A stretch of 64,000 nt of DNA from Mangrovibacterium sp041596335 (GCF_041596335.1 NZ_JBFHIT010000001.1:62001-126000); one strand, 5' to 3'; positions 34,381-43,706 are shown, counted from the stretch's first letter. The notes: generated from the sequence alone by a model not told the origin. A program made the numbers and translations.

Positions 34381-34430
34381 ATCGGCTAATTCTTCAGCTA
34401 TCTTGTTCAACTTTATTGAATCCAGGAATT

Positions 34431-34916
34431 ATGGAACGAAAGTATTTACCTATATCGCTTGACATCACCAATCAGAAAATCCTCATTATCGGTGCGGGTG
34501 AAAGTGCTTACAAAAAAGGCCTCATCCTGAAGCGTTTTAACGCCGACATTGAATTTGTCGCTCTTGAAATCTGCGAGGAAATCAGGAACAGTGGCTGGCC
34601 CTACAAACAAAAAGCCTACGAAGCCGATGATCTGGATGGCTACATATTGGTATACAGCTGCTCGAACAACCAGAAACTGGACTGCCAAATCAGGCGGGAT
34701 GCCAACCAAAAGCGCGTACTTTGCAATATTCACGACAAGCCGAAAATGTGCCAGTACGTATCGCCGGCCGTTTACCAATACAAGAATATGACTGTCGCTG
34801 TTGCGTCAAACGGAAAGGATGTCTACAAATCGATCAAACTGCGAAACCACCTGCGGGATTATCTGGATGAACACATGGAAAAAATCCTCGATTTCAGGAA
34901 AAAAGGCGAAGACTAG
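34431..34916 (+). CDS. Siroheme synthase N-terminal-like protein (precorrin-2 dehydrogenase / ferrochelatase)
   Basis: 161 aa from the ATG at 34431. The N-terminus MERKYLPISLDITNQKILII runs into a Rossmann NAD-binding motif GAGESAYKKG, and KMCQYVSPAVYQYKNMTVAV followed by SNGKDV... matches the end of the CysG/MET8 dehydrogenase domain. Standalone proteins of this type oxidise precorrin-2 to sirohydrochlorin and may insert iron; siroheme is the cofactor of sulfite and nitrite reductases. The sulfate-activation genes cysD and cysNC at 10-13 kb show that the organism assimilates sulfate and so needs siroheme. The protein lacks the dimerisation and ferrochelatase C-terminal extension of full-length MET8, and no methyltransferase gene is adjacent. 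Confidence 0.8.
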   Translation: MERKYLPISLDITNQKILIIGAGESAYKKGLILKRFNADIEFVALEICEEIRNSGWPYKQKAYEADDLDGYILVYSCSNNQKLDCQIRRDANQKRVLCNIHDKPKMCQYVSPAVYQYKNMTVAVASNGKDVYKSIKLRNHLRDYLDEHMEKILDFRKKGED

Positions 34917-35222
34917 CCTCTGGTTTAAACCGGGTACTCAGAAAACGGGAACCAATAAATCACATCTCCAACAAATCTGTATTTTGCTCAAAAGATGAAA
35001 CAACAGATTAGCACGACTTTTAAAACCACCGAAAAGGTATTAACAAAAATTAATCCGTACAGGCTGCAGCCATCTGGAATTAATCTGTAGCTTTGCCGCG
35101 CTAATTGAAACACCAGAAAATGGACGAAGGGCCCTATCATAGACAAAATTTAATTTTCACCTCACTGTAGGCGGACAACCCTTTTAGGTCCTCCTTCAGG
35201 CAAAAAAAAAGGAGGACTGCTC
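34917..35222. other. corA upstream region with long leader
   Basis: 306 bp. A -7 box TAGCTTTG lies at 35088-35095, so the corA transcript would carry a leader of about 120 nt. The last ~35 nt form the ribosome-site hairpin annotated separately. Between them is an AT-rich segment with no ORF (35101-35180). Confidence 0.55.
35187..35218 (+). promoter_or_regulatory. Hairpin masking the Shine-Dalgarno site of corA
   Basis: The leader word GTCCTCCTT (35188-35196) pairs perfectly with AAGGAGGAC (35209-35217), a 9-bp stem with a 12-base, A-rich loop. The 3' arm holds a strong Shine-Dalgarno sequence (AGGAGG) ending 7-8 bases before the ATG at 35223. While folded the site is hidden, so translation of the magnesium transporter could be controlled by melting or by an alternative pairing of the leader. 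Confidence 0.5.
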
Positions 35223-36155
35223 ATGCTAAAAATCTTCAAAAGCTTTGGTGGATATGTTGAAATTCCACAGGCAGAGAAAGGTTGTTGGATCAATGTCATT
35301 CAGCCATCGGCTATCGAAATCCAAAAATTACAGGAAGAATTCAACGTTCCGGAGGATATTATCCGTGATATTCTCGATATGGACGAACGTCCCCGGTATG
35401 AAATTGACGATGAATGGTCCCTGATCATTTTACGGATCCCGGTCGAAAGCTCTCAGAATGGGGTTCCGTTTAACACCTTGCCTTTGGGGATTATCCGCAT
35501 AAACGGGGTCACCATTACGCTATGCTCAACCCCCAATGAAGTTTTGCCGCTTGGCCAGACCGCTCTTTATCGCGGACAAAACCAACTGATTCACGATGAG
35601 CTGAATTTCATCATCAAGCTTTTTCTTCGTTCAGGAAGTACCTACCTGAGGTACCTAAAGCAAATTAACCAGCAAACAACACAAATTGAAGATGAATTGG
35701 AACGCTCCATTCAAAACAAAGAGCTGAACAAGCTGTTGAAAATGGAAAAGTGTTTGGTTTACTTTATTACCTCACTGAAAGCCAACGAAATAGTACTGGC
35801 CAAAATGCGCAACAACTTGAAGCGAAATCTGACAGAGATTAATGAAGATCTGCTAGAAGACGCCATCATTGAGAATAAACAGGCACTGGAGATGTCGCAA
35901 ATTTATTCCGATATTCAATCCGGAATGATGGACGCTTTCGCGTCGGTCATCTCCAACAACCTGAACGTAGTGATGAAGCAGCTGGCCTCGATTTCCATCA
36001 TTCTGATGATCCCGACTTTGATTGCCAGCTTGTACGGGATGAATGTTCCGAACCATCTGGAGAACTATAGCTGGGCGTTTCCGGTGGTCATCGTAATCTC
36101 AATTATCATGTCGGGGCTTGGTGTGTTTATCTTCCGCAAAAGGGACTTATTCTGA
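35223..36155 (+). CDS. corA: CorA-family Mg2+ transporter
   Basis: 310 aa. CorA forms a pentameric channel for Mg2+ (and Co2+, Ni2+) in the inner membrane. An N-terminal cytoplasmic domain (~1-240) with LDMDERPRYEIDDEWSLIIL and a long helical stalk leads to two C-terminal membrane helices (about 250-270 and 282-303); the signature YGMNVP lies at the end of the first helix and is the ion-selectivity GMN motif. The C-terminus KRDLF is basic as expected. Monocistronic, preceded by a hairpin that sequesters the ribosome-binding site. Confidence 0.95.
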   Translation: MLKIFKSFGGYVEIPQAEKGCWINVIQPSAIEIQKLQEEFNVPEDIIRDILDMDERPRYEIDDEWSLIILRIPVESSQNGVPFNTLPLGIIRINGVTITLCSTPNEVLPLGQTALYRGQNQLIHDELNFIIKLFLRSGSTYLRYLKQINQQTTQIEDELERSIQNKELNKLLKMEKCLVYFITSLKANEIVLAKMRNNLKRNLTEINEDLLEDAIIENKQALEMSQIYSDIQSGMMDAFASVISNNLNVVMKQLASISIILMIPTLIASLYGMNVPNHLENYSWAFPVVIVISIIMSGLGVFIFRKRDLF

Positions 36156-36451
36156 TGGCGGCCAATAAGAATGAGTCGCTATAAACGGCAAGTATCATGA
36201 GCGTGAGTATACCTTTGGCAACTGAGGTTCATTCCGGCTGGTAATCCGCTGGAATCCTGCTTTTATTATCGCGCTCATTCCACTTTTTTGAACTGGAATC
36301 TTTCCAAACATTTCAAAACTATCACCCCGATTAAAGCCTGGTTACACCCCGGTTAAAATACTATTATTCAACACAGTAACATTTTCACTCGCGCTCAACA
36401 TCCATTATCTTTCGGCAGGTTTTGTTTTAAATTTTGATAGAAATTTCGTCT

Positions 36452-38128
36452 ATGCTTAAAGATAAGATTCAGATCGGAACGGCGCTTTATGCTTTGCTGT
36501 TGGTTCTTGCAGCCTACTATTTCGGATTGTTTATCGACCTGACTGCCGACACCGGAAAATACGGTGCTATAGCGCGCCACATTCTCGACAGCGGCGATTG
36601 GATCAACCTGAAAATTCATGGGGAACCTTACGACCAGAAACCGCCCTTGATCTTTTGGCTGGCGACTCTTGGATTTGAACTTGGTGGACTACACAACTGG
36701 TCATACAAGCTGTTTTCGGTATTATACAGTTTTGGCGGATTCTGGTTTACCTACCGATTGGGGAAAACACTATATACAAAGCGCACCGGTGTGCTGGCGG
36801 CCCTCATGCTGTTTAGCTCTGAAGTCTATTTTCTGTTTGCCATGGATGTGCACACCGACTTGCTGCTGCAAGCCAACATAACATTGGCCATCTGGCAGTT
36901 GGCAGCATATTTGAAAACCCGGAAAACCCTGAATTTTGTTTTGGCTTTCACAGGCGTTGGATTAGCTATGATGAGCAAAGGAGCCATCGGTGCGGCAATT
37001 CCGGCTTTTGCCCTCGGCACCCATCTGCTGATAAAACGAGATTTCCGCCAACTCGTTCATCCAAAGTGGCTTCTGGGAATTCTAATTGCCCTGATCGTTG
37101 CCCTGCCAGCTTTTGCCGGGCTTTACAACCAATTTGGATTGGAAGGTCTGAAGTTCTTCTTTATCACGAATAATGTCGGACGAATAACCGGATCTTATGC
37201 AGGTAACAATTCCGACTATCTGTTCTACTTCCATACCATTTTATACCTTTTCCTGCCTTGGACTTTCCTGTTGTTTTTCGGCCTGTATCACGAGATTAAA
37301 AGCTACTTTCTAAAATCCGGCACCAATCGTGAATACTTTACCGTGGGCGGAATATGGATTTACTTTCTGATTGCCAGTATCGCCAAAGGCAAAGCGCCTC
37401 ACTACATTTTCACGTTAATTCCGCTCTTTGCGGTAATTGTTGGCAAATGGCTCGATTTCTGGTTACAGGAAACGGATTTGAAAAACATCCACTGGTTGTT
37501 CCGCGCTCAATACCTTGTTTTAGCGCTCATCATCGTGTTTTTAGTTACACTCATGGGCTACGGATTTCCTTCGAATAATTTGCTATACTGGGTTTTGTTA
37601 GTGACGAGCCTAGCTGCATGCTTCATTCTAGTCACTAGTGAAGGTGAGCTTCTCACAAAGCTATTCCTCCCCTCCATCATCCTGATGGCAACCCTGAATA
37701 TTTATCTCAATGCCCAGGTTTTCCCCGAAACATTTTCGTACCAGGCTTCAACCCACGCCAGTAGAATTTACAATGAAAAAGCCGCTCCCGGAGAACCACT
37801 AAGCAATTACTTGTATGGCCAGTACGAACTCTTTTTTTACGCCGATACGGATGTAAAACAACTTTATAGTTTGAAGGACTTCAAGCTAAACCCAGTGCAA
37901 AACAGCTGGATTTTTACCACACAGCAAGGTTTGGACAGCATCCACGGAAAATACCAGAATAACATTGAATTGGTTTATCCACTTAAACATCAGGGAATGA
38001 ATAAAGTGACCATTAAATTCCTGAATCCGGAAACACGTGAACAAGCCTTAAAACCCATGTACTTATTGAAACTGAACCCGAAAATTGAGCAATCGGAAAC
38101 GCAAAATTCACCCAACAAAAAACCCTGA
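36452..38128 (+). CDS. GT39 / ArnT-like membrane glycosyltransferase (copy A)
   Basis: 558 aa from the ATG at 36452 (an in-frame TTG 6 codons earlier is unlikely). Multi-spanning membrane protein of the PMT_2/ArnT family, which moves sugars from polyprenyl-phosphate donors onto lipids or proteins in the periplasm. The N-terminal region has the acidic ADTGKYGAIARHIL segment, the EPYDQKPPLIFWL pattern near residue 60 and MDVHTDLLLQA further on, then about ten membrane helices with FITNNVGRITGSYAGNNSDY. A soluble C-terminal part (about 440-558) closes it. The next gene, on the opposite strand, is a clear paralogue. Substrate unknown. Confidence 0.9.
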   Translation: MLKDKIQIGTALYALLLVLAAYYFGLFIDLTADTGKYGAIARHILDSGDWINLKIHGEPYDQKPPLIFWLATLGFELGGLHNWSYKLFSVLYSFGGFWFTYRLGKTLYTKRTGVLAALMLFSSEVYFLFAMDVHTDLLLQANITLAIWQLAAYLKTRKTLNFVLAFTGVGLAMMSKGAIGAAIPAFALGTHLLIKRDFRQLVHPKWLLGILIALIVALPAFAGLYNQFGLEGLKFFFITNNVGRITGSYAGNNSDYLFYFHTILYLFLPWTFLLFFGLYHEIKSYFLKSGTNREYFTVGGIWIYFLIASIAKGKAPHYIFTLIPLFAVIVGKWLDFWLQETDLKNIHWLFRAQYLVLALIIVFLVTLMGYGFPSNNLLYWVLLVTSLAACFILVTSEGELLTKLFLPSIILMATLNIYLNAQVFPETFSYQASTHASRIYNEKAAPGEPLSNYLYGQYELFFYADTDVKQLYSLKDFKLNPVQNSWIFTTQQGLDSIHGKYQNNIELVYPLKHQGMNKVTIKFLNPETREQALKPMYLLKLNPKIEQSETQNSPNKKP

Positions 38129-38147
38129 TCCGGTCGAATCAGGGTGT
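38118..38147 (-). terminator. Terminator of the minus-strand GT39 gene
   Basis: Stem CCCTGAT / ATCAGGG with an 8-base loop, followed on the minus strand by TTTTTTG. It overlaps the stop codon of the plus-strand GT39 gene. Confidence 0.75.
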
Positions 38148-38165
38148 CTATATTTCGTTCTACGC

Positions 38166-39800
38166 TTATTCGGTCAACCGGAGCAAATAGAGCTTTTCCA
38201 GTTTGCTTTCGCGCGTTTTCGGATTGATTACTTTCATTGAAATTCGGGACAAACTTCGATGCTTCATTTCAGCTACTTGTTCATACGAAACCTGCATTTC
38301 GTCTAACAGCCCTTTCCCTTCTACTCCGGTATAAATCCAGTCGCCTGCCGGAAGATTGGCATTTTTAAAATCATCCTCCGTAATCAAATAACTCCCATAA
38401 TTCTTTGCATAGAAGAAAATACCCCAGTAGCGCGCCTGTTCACTAAAAATGTGCAATTTAGCTTGGTCACCAGCCTTCTCATTGAAGGTTTTGCAAGCCT
38501 CAACCGGTGAATGAAATTTTGCCAAATTTGGTAATATATGGGCATTTAGGGTGAACATGAAGATTGAAATTGCCAGAAACAAGCTGGTTAGTTGTTTGTG
38601 CAAACTATTTTTCCAGCTCAGTGAATAACCCAGAAACACTGTCAACGCTACAACCACAAACCACACCCAAATTTTCGCGTTCGGGAAATAGTACAGCAAA
38701 AACGGTAAAACCGCCAGCACAAGCGCCAAAGCGATGAATAGGTGGATCCACGAAATTACTTTCTTCAGCTGTCGGTAATTCGTGCTTTCATAAATTTTCA
38801 CAGCCCATCGGGCTCCCATCAGCAAAATAAGTGGCAAAACCGCCATTGCGTAATGCGGATTCTTTTGTTTGGCAACCGATGCGATAATTAAGTATACCAT
38901 TACACCGCCCAGCGTATAAAACTCGTTGCTATTTATGGGGTTCTTCCGATTGACAATCTTTTCACGAATCTGCAAAAACAAGCCTGCAAAACCAAAAATC
39001 ATCCACGGAGCAATTAGATACAGGATGGTATGAATGTAGAAAAAAGGATCGGAGTTGGTGCCTCTGTAGCTTCCGGTTACCCGCCCCATATTGTTTGTCC
39101 AGAAATAGAATTTGAGTCCTTCGATTCCGAAATGTTGAAAAAGGCTCCAAAGCGCCGGTAAAATTATCAGCCCAACCAGCGGAATGGCCAACAACCAGCG
39201 GTAGTTCAGAATGGCCTTGTAGTTCTTGGTTAGCAATAAATGCATGCCTACCGCTGCACCCGGAATGAGCATGCCAACCGGCCCTTTGGTAAGCATAGCA
39301 AACCCAACAGCAACCGCACCAAGATAAAAGTTGATTTCACGCTTCGACTTGAAATAGAGGGCATATTGCCAGATTGCCAGCATCACCGGCACCACAAGCA
39401 ACGTATCGGTATGTATATCGGCATGAAAATGAATATACCCCAGACTGGAGATCCAAAAGAAAGCGGCTATTTTTCCGGTTTTGCGATCATAAAGCAGTTC
39501 GCCCAACTTAAACGTAGCGAACACTCCTAACAACGAAACCAGCAAAACTCCAGCTTTGTACACTGCTCCGGATACACCGAAGATGGAAAAGAACGAGGCG
39601 CCAATCCAAAACAACAGGGGTGGTTTTTGCTCGTAGGGTTCATGCCCAATGGTCATATTTACCCAATCGTGATTGTGTAATATTTCGCGGGCTACCTGTG
39701 CATACTTCGCCGCATTCACAACCATCGGGTTGAATATTCCCGACAGGTTGACCAACAAAAGAATTACAATGAGAGGGATCAGCCAATCCAGCTTCTTCAT
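38166..39800 (-). CDS. GT39 / ArnT-like membrane glycosyltransferase (copy B)
   Basis: 544 aa from the ATG at 39798-39800 (MKKLDWLIPLIVILLLVN). Same family and domain layout as the convergent gene at 36452: ANAAKY-like N-terminal acidic loop (FNPMVVNAAKYAQVAREIL), HEPYEQKPPLLFWI, HADIHTDTLLVVPV, and the shared segment TNNMGRVTGSYRGTNSDPFF. These blocks match the other copy closely, so the pair is a duplication. Compared with copy A the Asp of the loop preceding AKY is changed (LTADTGKY versus MVVNAAKY), so activity may differ. A consensus -7 box (39825-39832) lies before the start. Confidence 0.9.
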   Translation of the reverse strand: MKKLDWLIPLIVILLLVNLSGIFNPMVVNAAKYAQVAREILHNHDWVNMTIGHEPYEQKPPLLFWIGASFFSIFGVSGAVYKAGVLLVSLLGVFATFKLGELLYDRKTGKIAAFFWISSLGYIHFHADIHTDTLLVVPVMLAIWQYALYFKSKREINFYLGAVAVGFAMLTKGPVGMLIPGAAVGMHLLLTKNYKAILNYRWLLAIPLVGLIILPALWSLFQHFGIEGLKFYFWTNNMGRVTGSYRGTNSDPFFYIHTILYLIAPWMIFGFAGLFLQIREKIVNRKNPINSNEFYTLGGVMVYLIIASVAKQKNPHYAMAVLPLILLMGARWAVKIYESTNYRQLKKVISWIHLFIALALVLAVLPFLLYYFPNAKIWVWFVVVALTVFLGYSLSWKNSLHKQLTSLFLAISIFMFTLNAHILPNLAKFHSPVEACKTFNEKAGDQAKLHIFSEQARYWGIFFYAKNYGSYLITEDDFKNANLPAGDWIYTGVEGKGLLDEMQVSYEQVAEMKHRSLSRISMKVINPKTRESKLEKLYLLRLTE

Positions 39801-39824
39801 AGTGCAGTTTTTGAATTTTATTTG

Positions 39825-39832
39825 CAAAGGTA
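39825..39832 (-). promoter_or_regulatory. -7 box for GT39 copy B
   Basis: TACCTTTG on the minus strand, 24 bp upstream of the ATG; overlaps an alternative in-frame TTG (39827), which is therefore not the start. Confidence 0.55.
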
Positions 39833-40036
39833 AAATTTACCCGATCATTTCCATCCCGTGGTTTATGCTGTATGCAACCAACTCCATCGTAAGCGGGAAC
39901 TGTTTCTGATTGAATGTTGGCAGGTAGCAGCTTTCGATTTTTATACTATTTTTACGGCCTTAATTCTTTTGTAACTGTATTGCAAACGTATTGAAATCAA
40001 ATATCAACATTTAAGAAACCCACAATAATTATAGCT

Positions 40037-40708
40037 ATGAATCGCTTAGCAAGAATTACGAAACTCGAATATTTTTTCTTTTTCATCCTATTTGCCTTTT
40101 CCGGTTATGGTTTGTTCCTGGCAAAAACTGATTTGGCGGCCTATCGCATTTTTGTTCAAGAAGATGGACTAGTCGAAAATCTGACCTCCCTTTTCTTGTT
40201 TGGTGTATCGATGGTGAGTATTTATCGGCTAACCGAATATAAAAAAGCGGGGAAACCCGCCACATGGATGATAACTGCAGCGACCATGGCCTTTCTGTTT
40301 TTCTTTGCTGCAGGTGAAGAAATTAGTTGGGGACAGCGAATTTTCGACATTCAGTCGAGCGAGTTTTTTCTGGAGCATAATAAGCAAGCCGAAACCAATC
40401 TGCACAACCTGGTCGTTGGCGAAACCAGCATCAACAAGCTAATATTTTCGCAAATTCTGGTATCGGTTTTAGTCATCTACTTCTTGCTTAGTCGGGTATT
40501 GGTGGCCAAGGTTGGTTTTATTCGCAAACTCGAAATAACCTTTCATGTGCCCCTTCCCAAAATCCAGCATAGTGTTGTAATGATTTTGGTGTCGGCACTA
40601 ATCGCTTTAATTCAGCTTCCGAAACAGCCCGAATTGCTTGAAATGTCGTTTGCCTTTATTTTTTTCATGATCTTCATGAATCCGGCAACGATCGAAAAAC
40701 AGGATTGA
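40037..40708 (+). CDS. Unknown membrane protein with conserved GEEISWGQR motif
   Basis: 223 aa, about six predicted membrane helices (near residues 12-30, 45-62, 77-95, 131-152, 174-192 and 197-215). Between helices three and four lies AAGEEISWGQRIFDIQSSEF followed by FLEHNKQAETNLHNL, a stretch I recognise from other uncharacterised bacterial membrane proteins. The paired Glu and Arg in a membrane-adjacent loop recall the CPBP-type EExxR site of intramembrane proteases, but the surrounding His ligands do not fit well, so this is a suggestion only. Monocistronic; a strong palindromic terminator follows. Confidence 0.75.
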   Translation: MNRLARITKLEYFFFFILFAFSGYGLFLAKTDLAAYRIFVQEDGLVENLTSLFLFGVSMVSIYRLTEYKKAGKPATWMITAATMAFLFFFAAGEEISWGQRIFDIQSSEFFLEHNKQAETNLHNLVVGETSINKLIFSQILVSVLVIYFLLSRVLVAKVGFIRKLEITFHVPLPKIQHSVVMILVSALIALIQLPKQPELLEMSFAFIFFMIFMNPATIEKQD

Positions 40709-40752
40709 TGCGATAAAAAGAATTCCCTCTCCAATTCGGATGAAATAATTTT

Positions 40753-40795
40753 AAACAAGCCGATCGTTTGCGCATTGCTGACGATCGGCTTGTTT
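40753..40795 (+). terminator. Terminator with 15-bp perfect stem
   Basis: Arms AAACAAGCCGATCGT (40753-40767) and ACGATCGGCTTGTTT (40781-40795), perfect over 15 bp with a 13-base loop. Confidence 0.8.
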
Positions 40796-40939
40796 CGGTT
40801 TATCGATTCTTTGTTTTTCCGTTGAAAAGAAACAGGCTTCGGATATTACATAGTAACCCCTCTCCGGATCAGCAAAAACCCACTACAGGATGCAAAAAAA
40901 GAAATTCCGCTGAACTTAATCGGTTCGAAATCCTTTTTC

Positions 40940-40947
40940 TACCTTTG
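40940..40947 (+). promoter_or_regulatory. -7 box for the M48 protease gene
   Basis: TACCTTTG, 25 bp before the ATG; matches TAnnTTTG. Confidence 0.55.
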
Positions 40948-40972
40948 AAAGCTTACAAAAATTCAAGGTAGA

Positions 40973-42199
40973 ATGACAACTATTTTCTGGCTCATCATCG
41001 CCATCCTGGTATTTGATTTTATATTGGAACGCATACTCGATTACCTGAACACCACTCGCTGGAGTGATCAAATTCCGGCCGAAGTAGAAGGAATTTACGA
41101 CGAAGAAAAATACAGGAAGCAACAAGCATACTCAAAAACAAACCACCGGTTTGGAATGCTCACCAGCTCGTTTAGCTTCTTGCTGATTATGCTGATGTTG
41201 TTTTTGCAGGGATTTGCGGCAGTCAACAATTGGGCAATCGGACTATCGTCCAGCCCAATCTGGTCGGCACTTCTTTTCTTCGGTATTCTGATGCTTGGCT
41301 CCGATATCCTCAATACGCCATTCGACTTGTACAGCACCTTTGTAATTGAAGAACGCTTTGGCTTTAACAAAACCACAGCAAAAACATACTTATTGGATAA
41401 ACTGAAGAGCTGGCTGCTGGGAGCCCTGATTGGTGGCGGATTAATGGCACTAATTATCTGGATTTACACAGTTACAGGCGAAAGTTTTTGGTTATGGGTT
41501 TGGCTGGTCATCAGTACTTTTTCAATTTTCATGGCCATGTTTTATTCCAGCTTAATTGTTCCGCTTTTTAATAAACAAACTCCGCTGGAAGATGGCGAAT
41601 TAAAAACAGCCATCAACGCCTTTGCCTCGAAGGTAGGATTCAAACTCGACAACATTTTCGTCATCAATGGCTCGAAACGCTCCACAAAAGCCAATGCCTA
41701 TTTCGCAGGTTTGGGAAGCAAAAAGCGCATTGTTTTGTACGACACGCTAATTAAGGATATGGAAATCCCTGAATTGGTGGCCGTGCTGGCGCACGAAATC
41801 GGACACTATAAAAAGAAACACATCACCTGGAGCTTGCTACTTGGCATTCTGCAAACCGGACTAATGCTTTTCATCTTTTCTCTGGTCATCGACAGTCCTG
41901 AATTGTCGCAAGCCCTGGGAGTCGACAAAGCCTATTTCCACATCGGCTTGATTACGTTTGGGATCTTGTATTCGCCGCTTTCATCAATCATCGGAATCGG
42001 CATGAATATTTTTTCCCGCAAAAACGAATACCAGGCCGATGCTTTTGCCGCCGAAAACTATGATGGTGAAGCGCTGGCAACGGCATTGAAAAAACTATCG
42101 GCAAACAACCTGAGCAACCTGCGCCCACACCCGGCCTACGTTTTTGTGCATTACTCGCACCCAACCCTGTTGCAACGGCTGTCGGCCATGCGGAAATAG
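40973..42199 (+). CDS. M48 family zinc protease, Ste24 (CAAX protease 1)-like
   Basis: 408 aa, about six membrane helices. The zinc site is VLAHEIGHYKKKH (His274, Glu275, His278), and the third ligand Glu is in the NEYQADAFAAENY segment near residue 350. The N-terminal segment with IPAEVEGIYDEEKYRKQQAY and FGFNKTTAKTYLLDKLK corresponds to the N-terminal peptidase_M48_N domain of Ste24. In bacteria, which have no prenylated CAAX proteins of the yeast kind, such enzymes degrade or process membrane proteins. Monocistronic; cinA follows in the same direction after 95 bp. Confidence 0.93.
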   Translation: MTTIFWLIIAILVFDFILERILDYLNTTRWSDQIPAEVEGIYDEEKYRKQQAYSKTNHRFGMLTSSFSFLLIMLMLFLQGFAAVNNWAIGLSSSPIWSALLFFGILMLGSDILNTPFDLYSTFVIEERFGFNKTTAKTYLLDKLKSWLLGALIGGGLMALIIWIYTVTGESFWLWVWLVISTFSIFMAMFYSSLIVPLFNKQTPLEDGELKTAINAFASKVGFKLDNIFVINGSKRSTKANAYFAGLGSKKRIVLYDTLIKDMEIPELVAVLAHEIGHYKKKHITWSLLLGILQTGLMLFIFSLVIDSPELSQALGVDKAYFHIGLITFGILYSPLSSIIGIGMNIFSRKNEYQADAFAAENYDGEALATALKKLSANNLSNLRPHPAYVFVHYSHPTLLQRLSAMRK

Positions 42200-42262
42200 T
42201 AAGAGCAGGAAGAATGAGAGGGAGTACTTATATTCAGCAAAAAGAATGTGCTAAAACGCGCA

Positions 42263-42290
42263 AAAAACTGAAACGCAAAAACTGAAACGC
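42263..42290 (+). repeat. Two tandem 14-bp repeats before cinA
   Basis: AAAAACTGAAACGC twice in a row, perfect, ending 4 bp before the cinA ATG. Possibly a slippage product; it alters the spacing of the translation start. Confidence 0.7.
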
Positions 42291-42294
42291 ACAC

Positions 42295-43542
42295 ATGAAG
42301 GCAGAAATTATAACTATCGGCGACGAAATCCTGATCGGACAAATCGTAGACACAAACTCAGCCTGGATGGCTGAACAACTCAACTTAAATGGCATTGAAG
42401 TATTTCAAATAACTTCGGTACACGACGATCACGGACATATTATGAAAGCTCTGTTTGATGCCGAAAGCCGTACCGACTTGGTTCTGATTACCGGCGGACT
42501 TGGGCCAACCAAGGATGACATCACCAAAAAATGCCTGTGCGACTATTTTCAATGTGGGATGCACCGCGATCAAAAAACACTGGAGTCGGTTGTCGAGCGC
42601 CTCTCCAAGCGCAACATCACCATCAACCGGCTCAACCAAGATCAGGCATTGGTGCCCGATGCTTGTACGGTACTTCAAAACTCGAACGGAACTGCTCCCG
42701 GAATGTGGTTTGAAAAGAATGAAACGATTTTTGTGTCAATGCCCGGAGTTCCGTACGAAATGATGGGAATTATGGAGGAAGAAGTGCTTCCGCGCTTACG
42801 CAAATCCGGAAAATTAAGATCAATTTACCACCAAACAGTGTTGGTATACGGGATTGGCGAATCCATGCTGGCCGAGCAACTCGAAACATGGGAAAACGCG
42901 CTGCCCCAGTTCATCAAACTGGCCTACCTTCCAAATCAACTAATGGTACGTTTGCGACTGAGTGCCTATGGCGAGAGCATGGATCTGCTCAAACAAGCGG
43001 TTGATGAACAAATCAAAGAATTGGAATCGATAATTCCCGACCATATTTTTGGCTACAATGACGACACGATTTCAGCCATCACCGGAAAATTATTGCAAAG
43101 AACCGGATCAACGATCTCGGTAGCCGAAAGTTGTACTGGTGGAAACATCGCACACCGTTACACCGAAGTCCCGGGCTCTTCAGCCTACTTCAAAGGAGGT
43201 GTGGTGGCCTATTCCAATGAGGTAAAAATGGCTCTTCTTGGCGTGAAAGCCGAAACATTGAAGGCTCATGGAGCCGTGAGCCGCGAAGTGGCATTGGAAA
43301 TGGTTCAGGGTGTGAGAAAAGCGTTGGACACAGACTATGCCATTGCAACAACCGGTATCGCCGGCCCTGACGGTGGTACGGCTGAAAAACCCGTTGGAAC
43401 AGTTTGGATTGCTATCGCGGGTAAAAATGAAACGCAGGTTGAATGTTTCCGGTTTCTGAACAACCGCGAACGAAATATTGAACGCAGCACACAAACAGCA
43501 CTAAATATGCTTCGCCAACTTTTGCTGGCCGAATTAAAATAA
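42295..43542 (+). CDS. cinA: CinA-family nicotinamide mononucleotide deamidase / competence-damage protein
   Basis: 415 aa, full length. The N-terminal COG1058 domain (1-~170) has IITIGDEILIGQIVDTNSAW and LVLITGGLGPTKDDITKK; the C-terminal CinA/PncC domain (~255-415) has SVAESCTGGNIAHR, GSSAYFKGGVVAYSNEVKM, and ATTGIAGPDGGTAEKPVGTV. PncC-type domains deamidate nicotinamide mononucleotide to recycle NAD; the N-terminal domain has ADP-ribose pyrophosphatase activity in other species. Single gene following the M48 protease. Confidence 0.96.
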   Translation: MKAEIITIGDEILIGQIVDTNSAWMAEQLNLNGIEVFQITSVHDDHGHIMKALFDAESRTDLVLITGGLGPTKDDITKKCLCDYFQCGMHRDQKTLESVVERLSKRNITINRLNQDQALVPDACTVLQNSNGTAPGMWFEKNETIFVSMPGVPYEMMGIMEEEVLPRLRKSGKLRSIYHQTVLVYGIGESMLAEQLETWENALPQFIKLAYLPNQLMVRLRLSAYGESMDLLKQAVDEQIKELESIIPDHIFGYNDDTISAITGKLLQRTGSTISVAESCTGGNIAHRYTEVPGSSAYFKGGVVAYSNEVKMALLGVKAETLKAHGAVSREVALEMVQGVRKALDTDYAIATTGIAGPDGGTAEKPVGTVWIAIAGKNETQVECFRFLNNRERNIERSTQTALNMLRQLLLAELK

Positions 43543-43706
43543 GTTAAACAATAAACGAAAAGCGGGCGTTGAACGTTTTGTTAGTGATATTCATTAGATT
43601 CGAATAGCGTGATCGACCAGAAAAAAGTTTGAATCGTCTTGAAAATGTAAAAAGCCCTCAAATATTAAATAAAACTCGTAACACGAAATAATAAACACAA
43701 ATCGTC

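Noticed and set aside
35095..35222. Known Mg2+ or Mn2+ riboswitch (M-box, yybP-ykoY) in the corA leader
   Set aside because: I could not find the conserved cores of those classes; only the SD-masking hairpin is supported.
42251..42294. CRISPR-like or regulatory repeat array before cinA
   Set aside because: Only two adjacent copies of 14 bp with no spacers; better seen as slippage.
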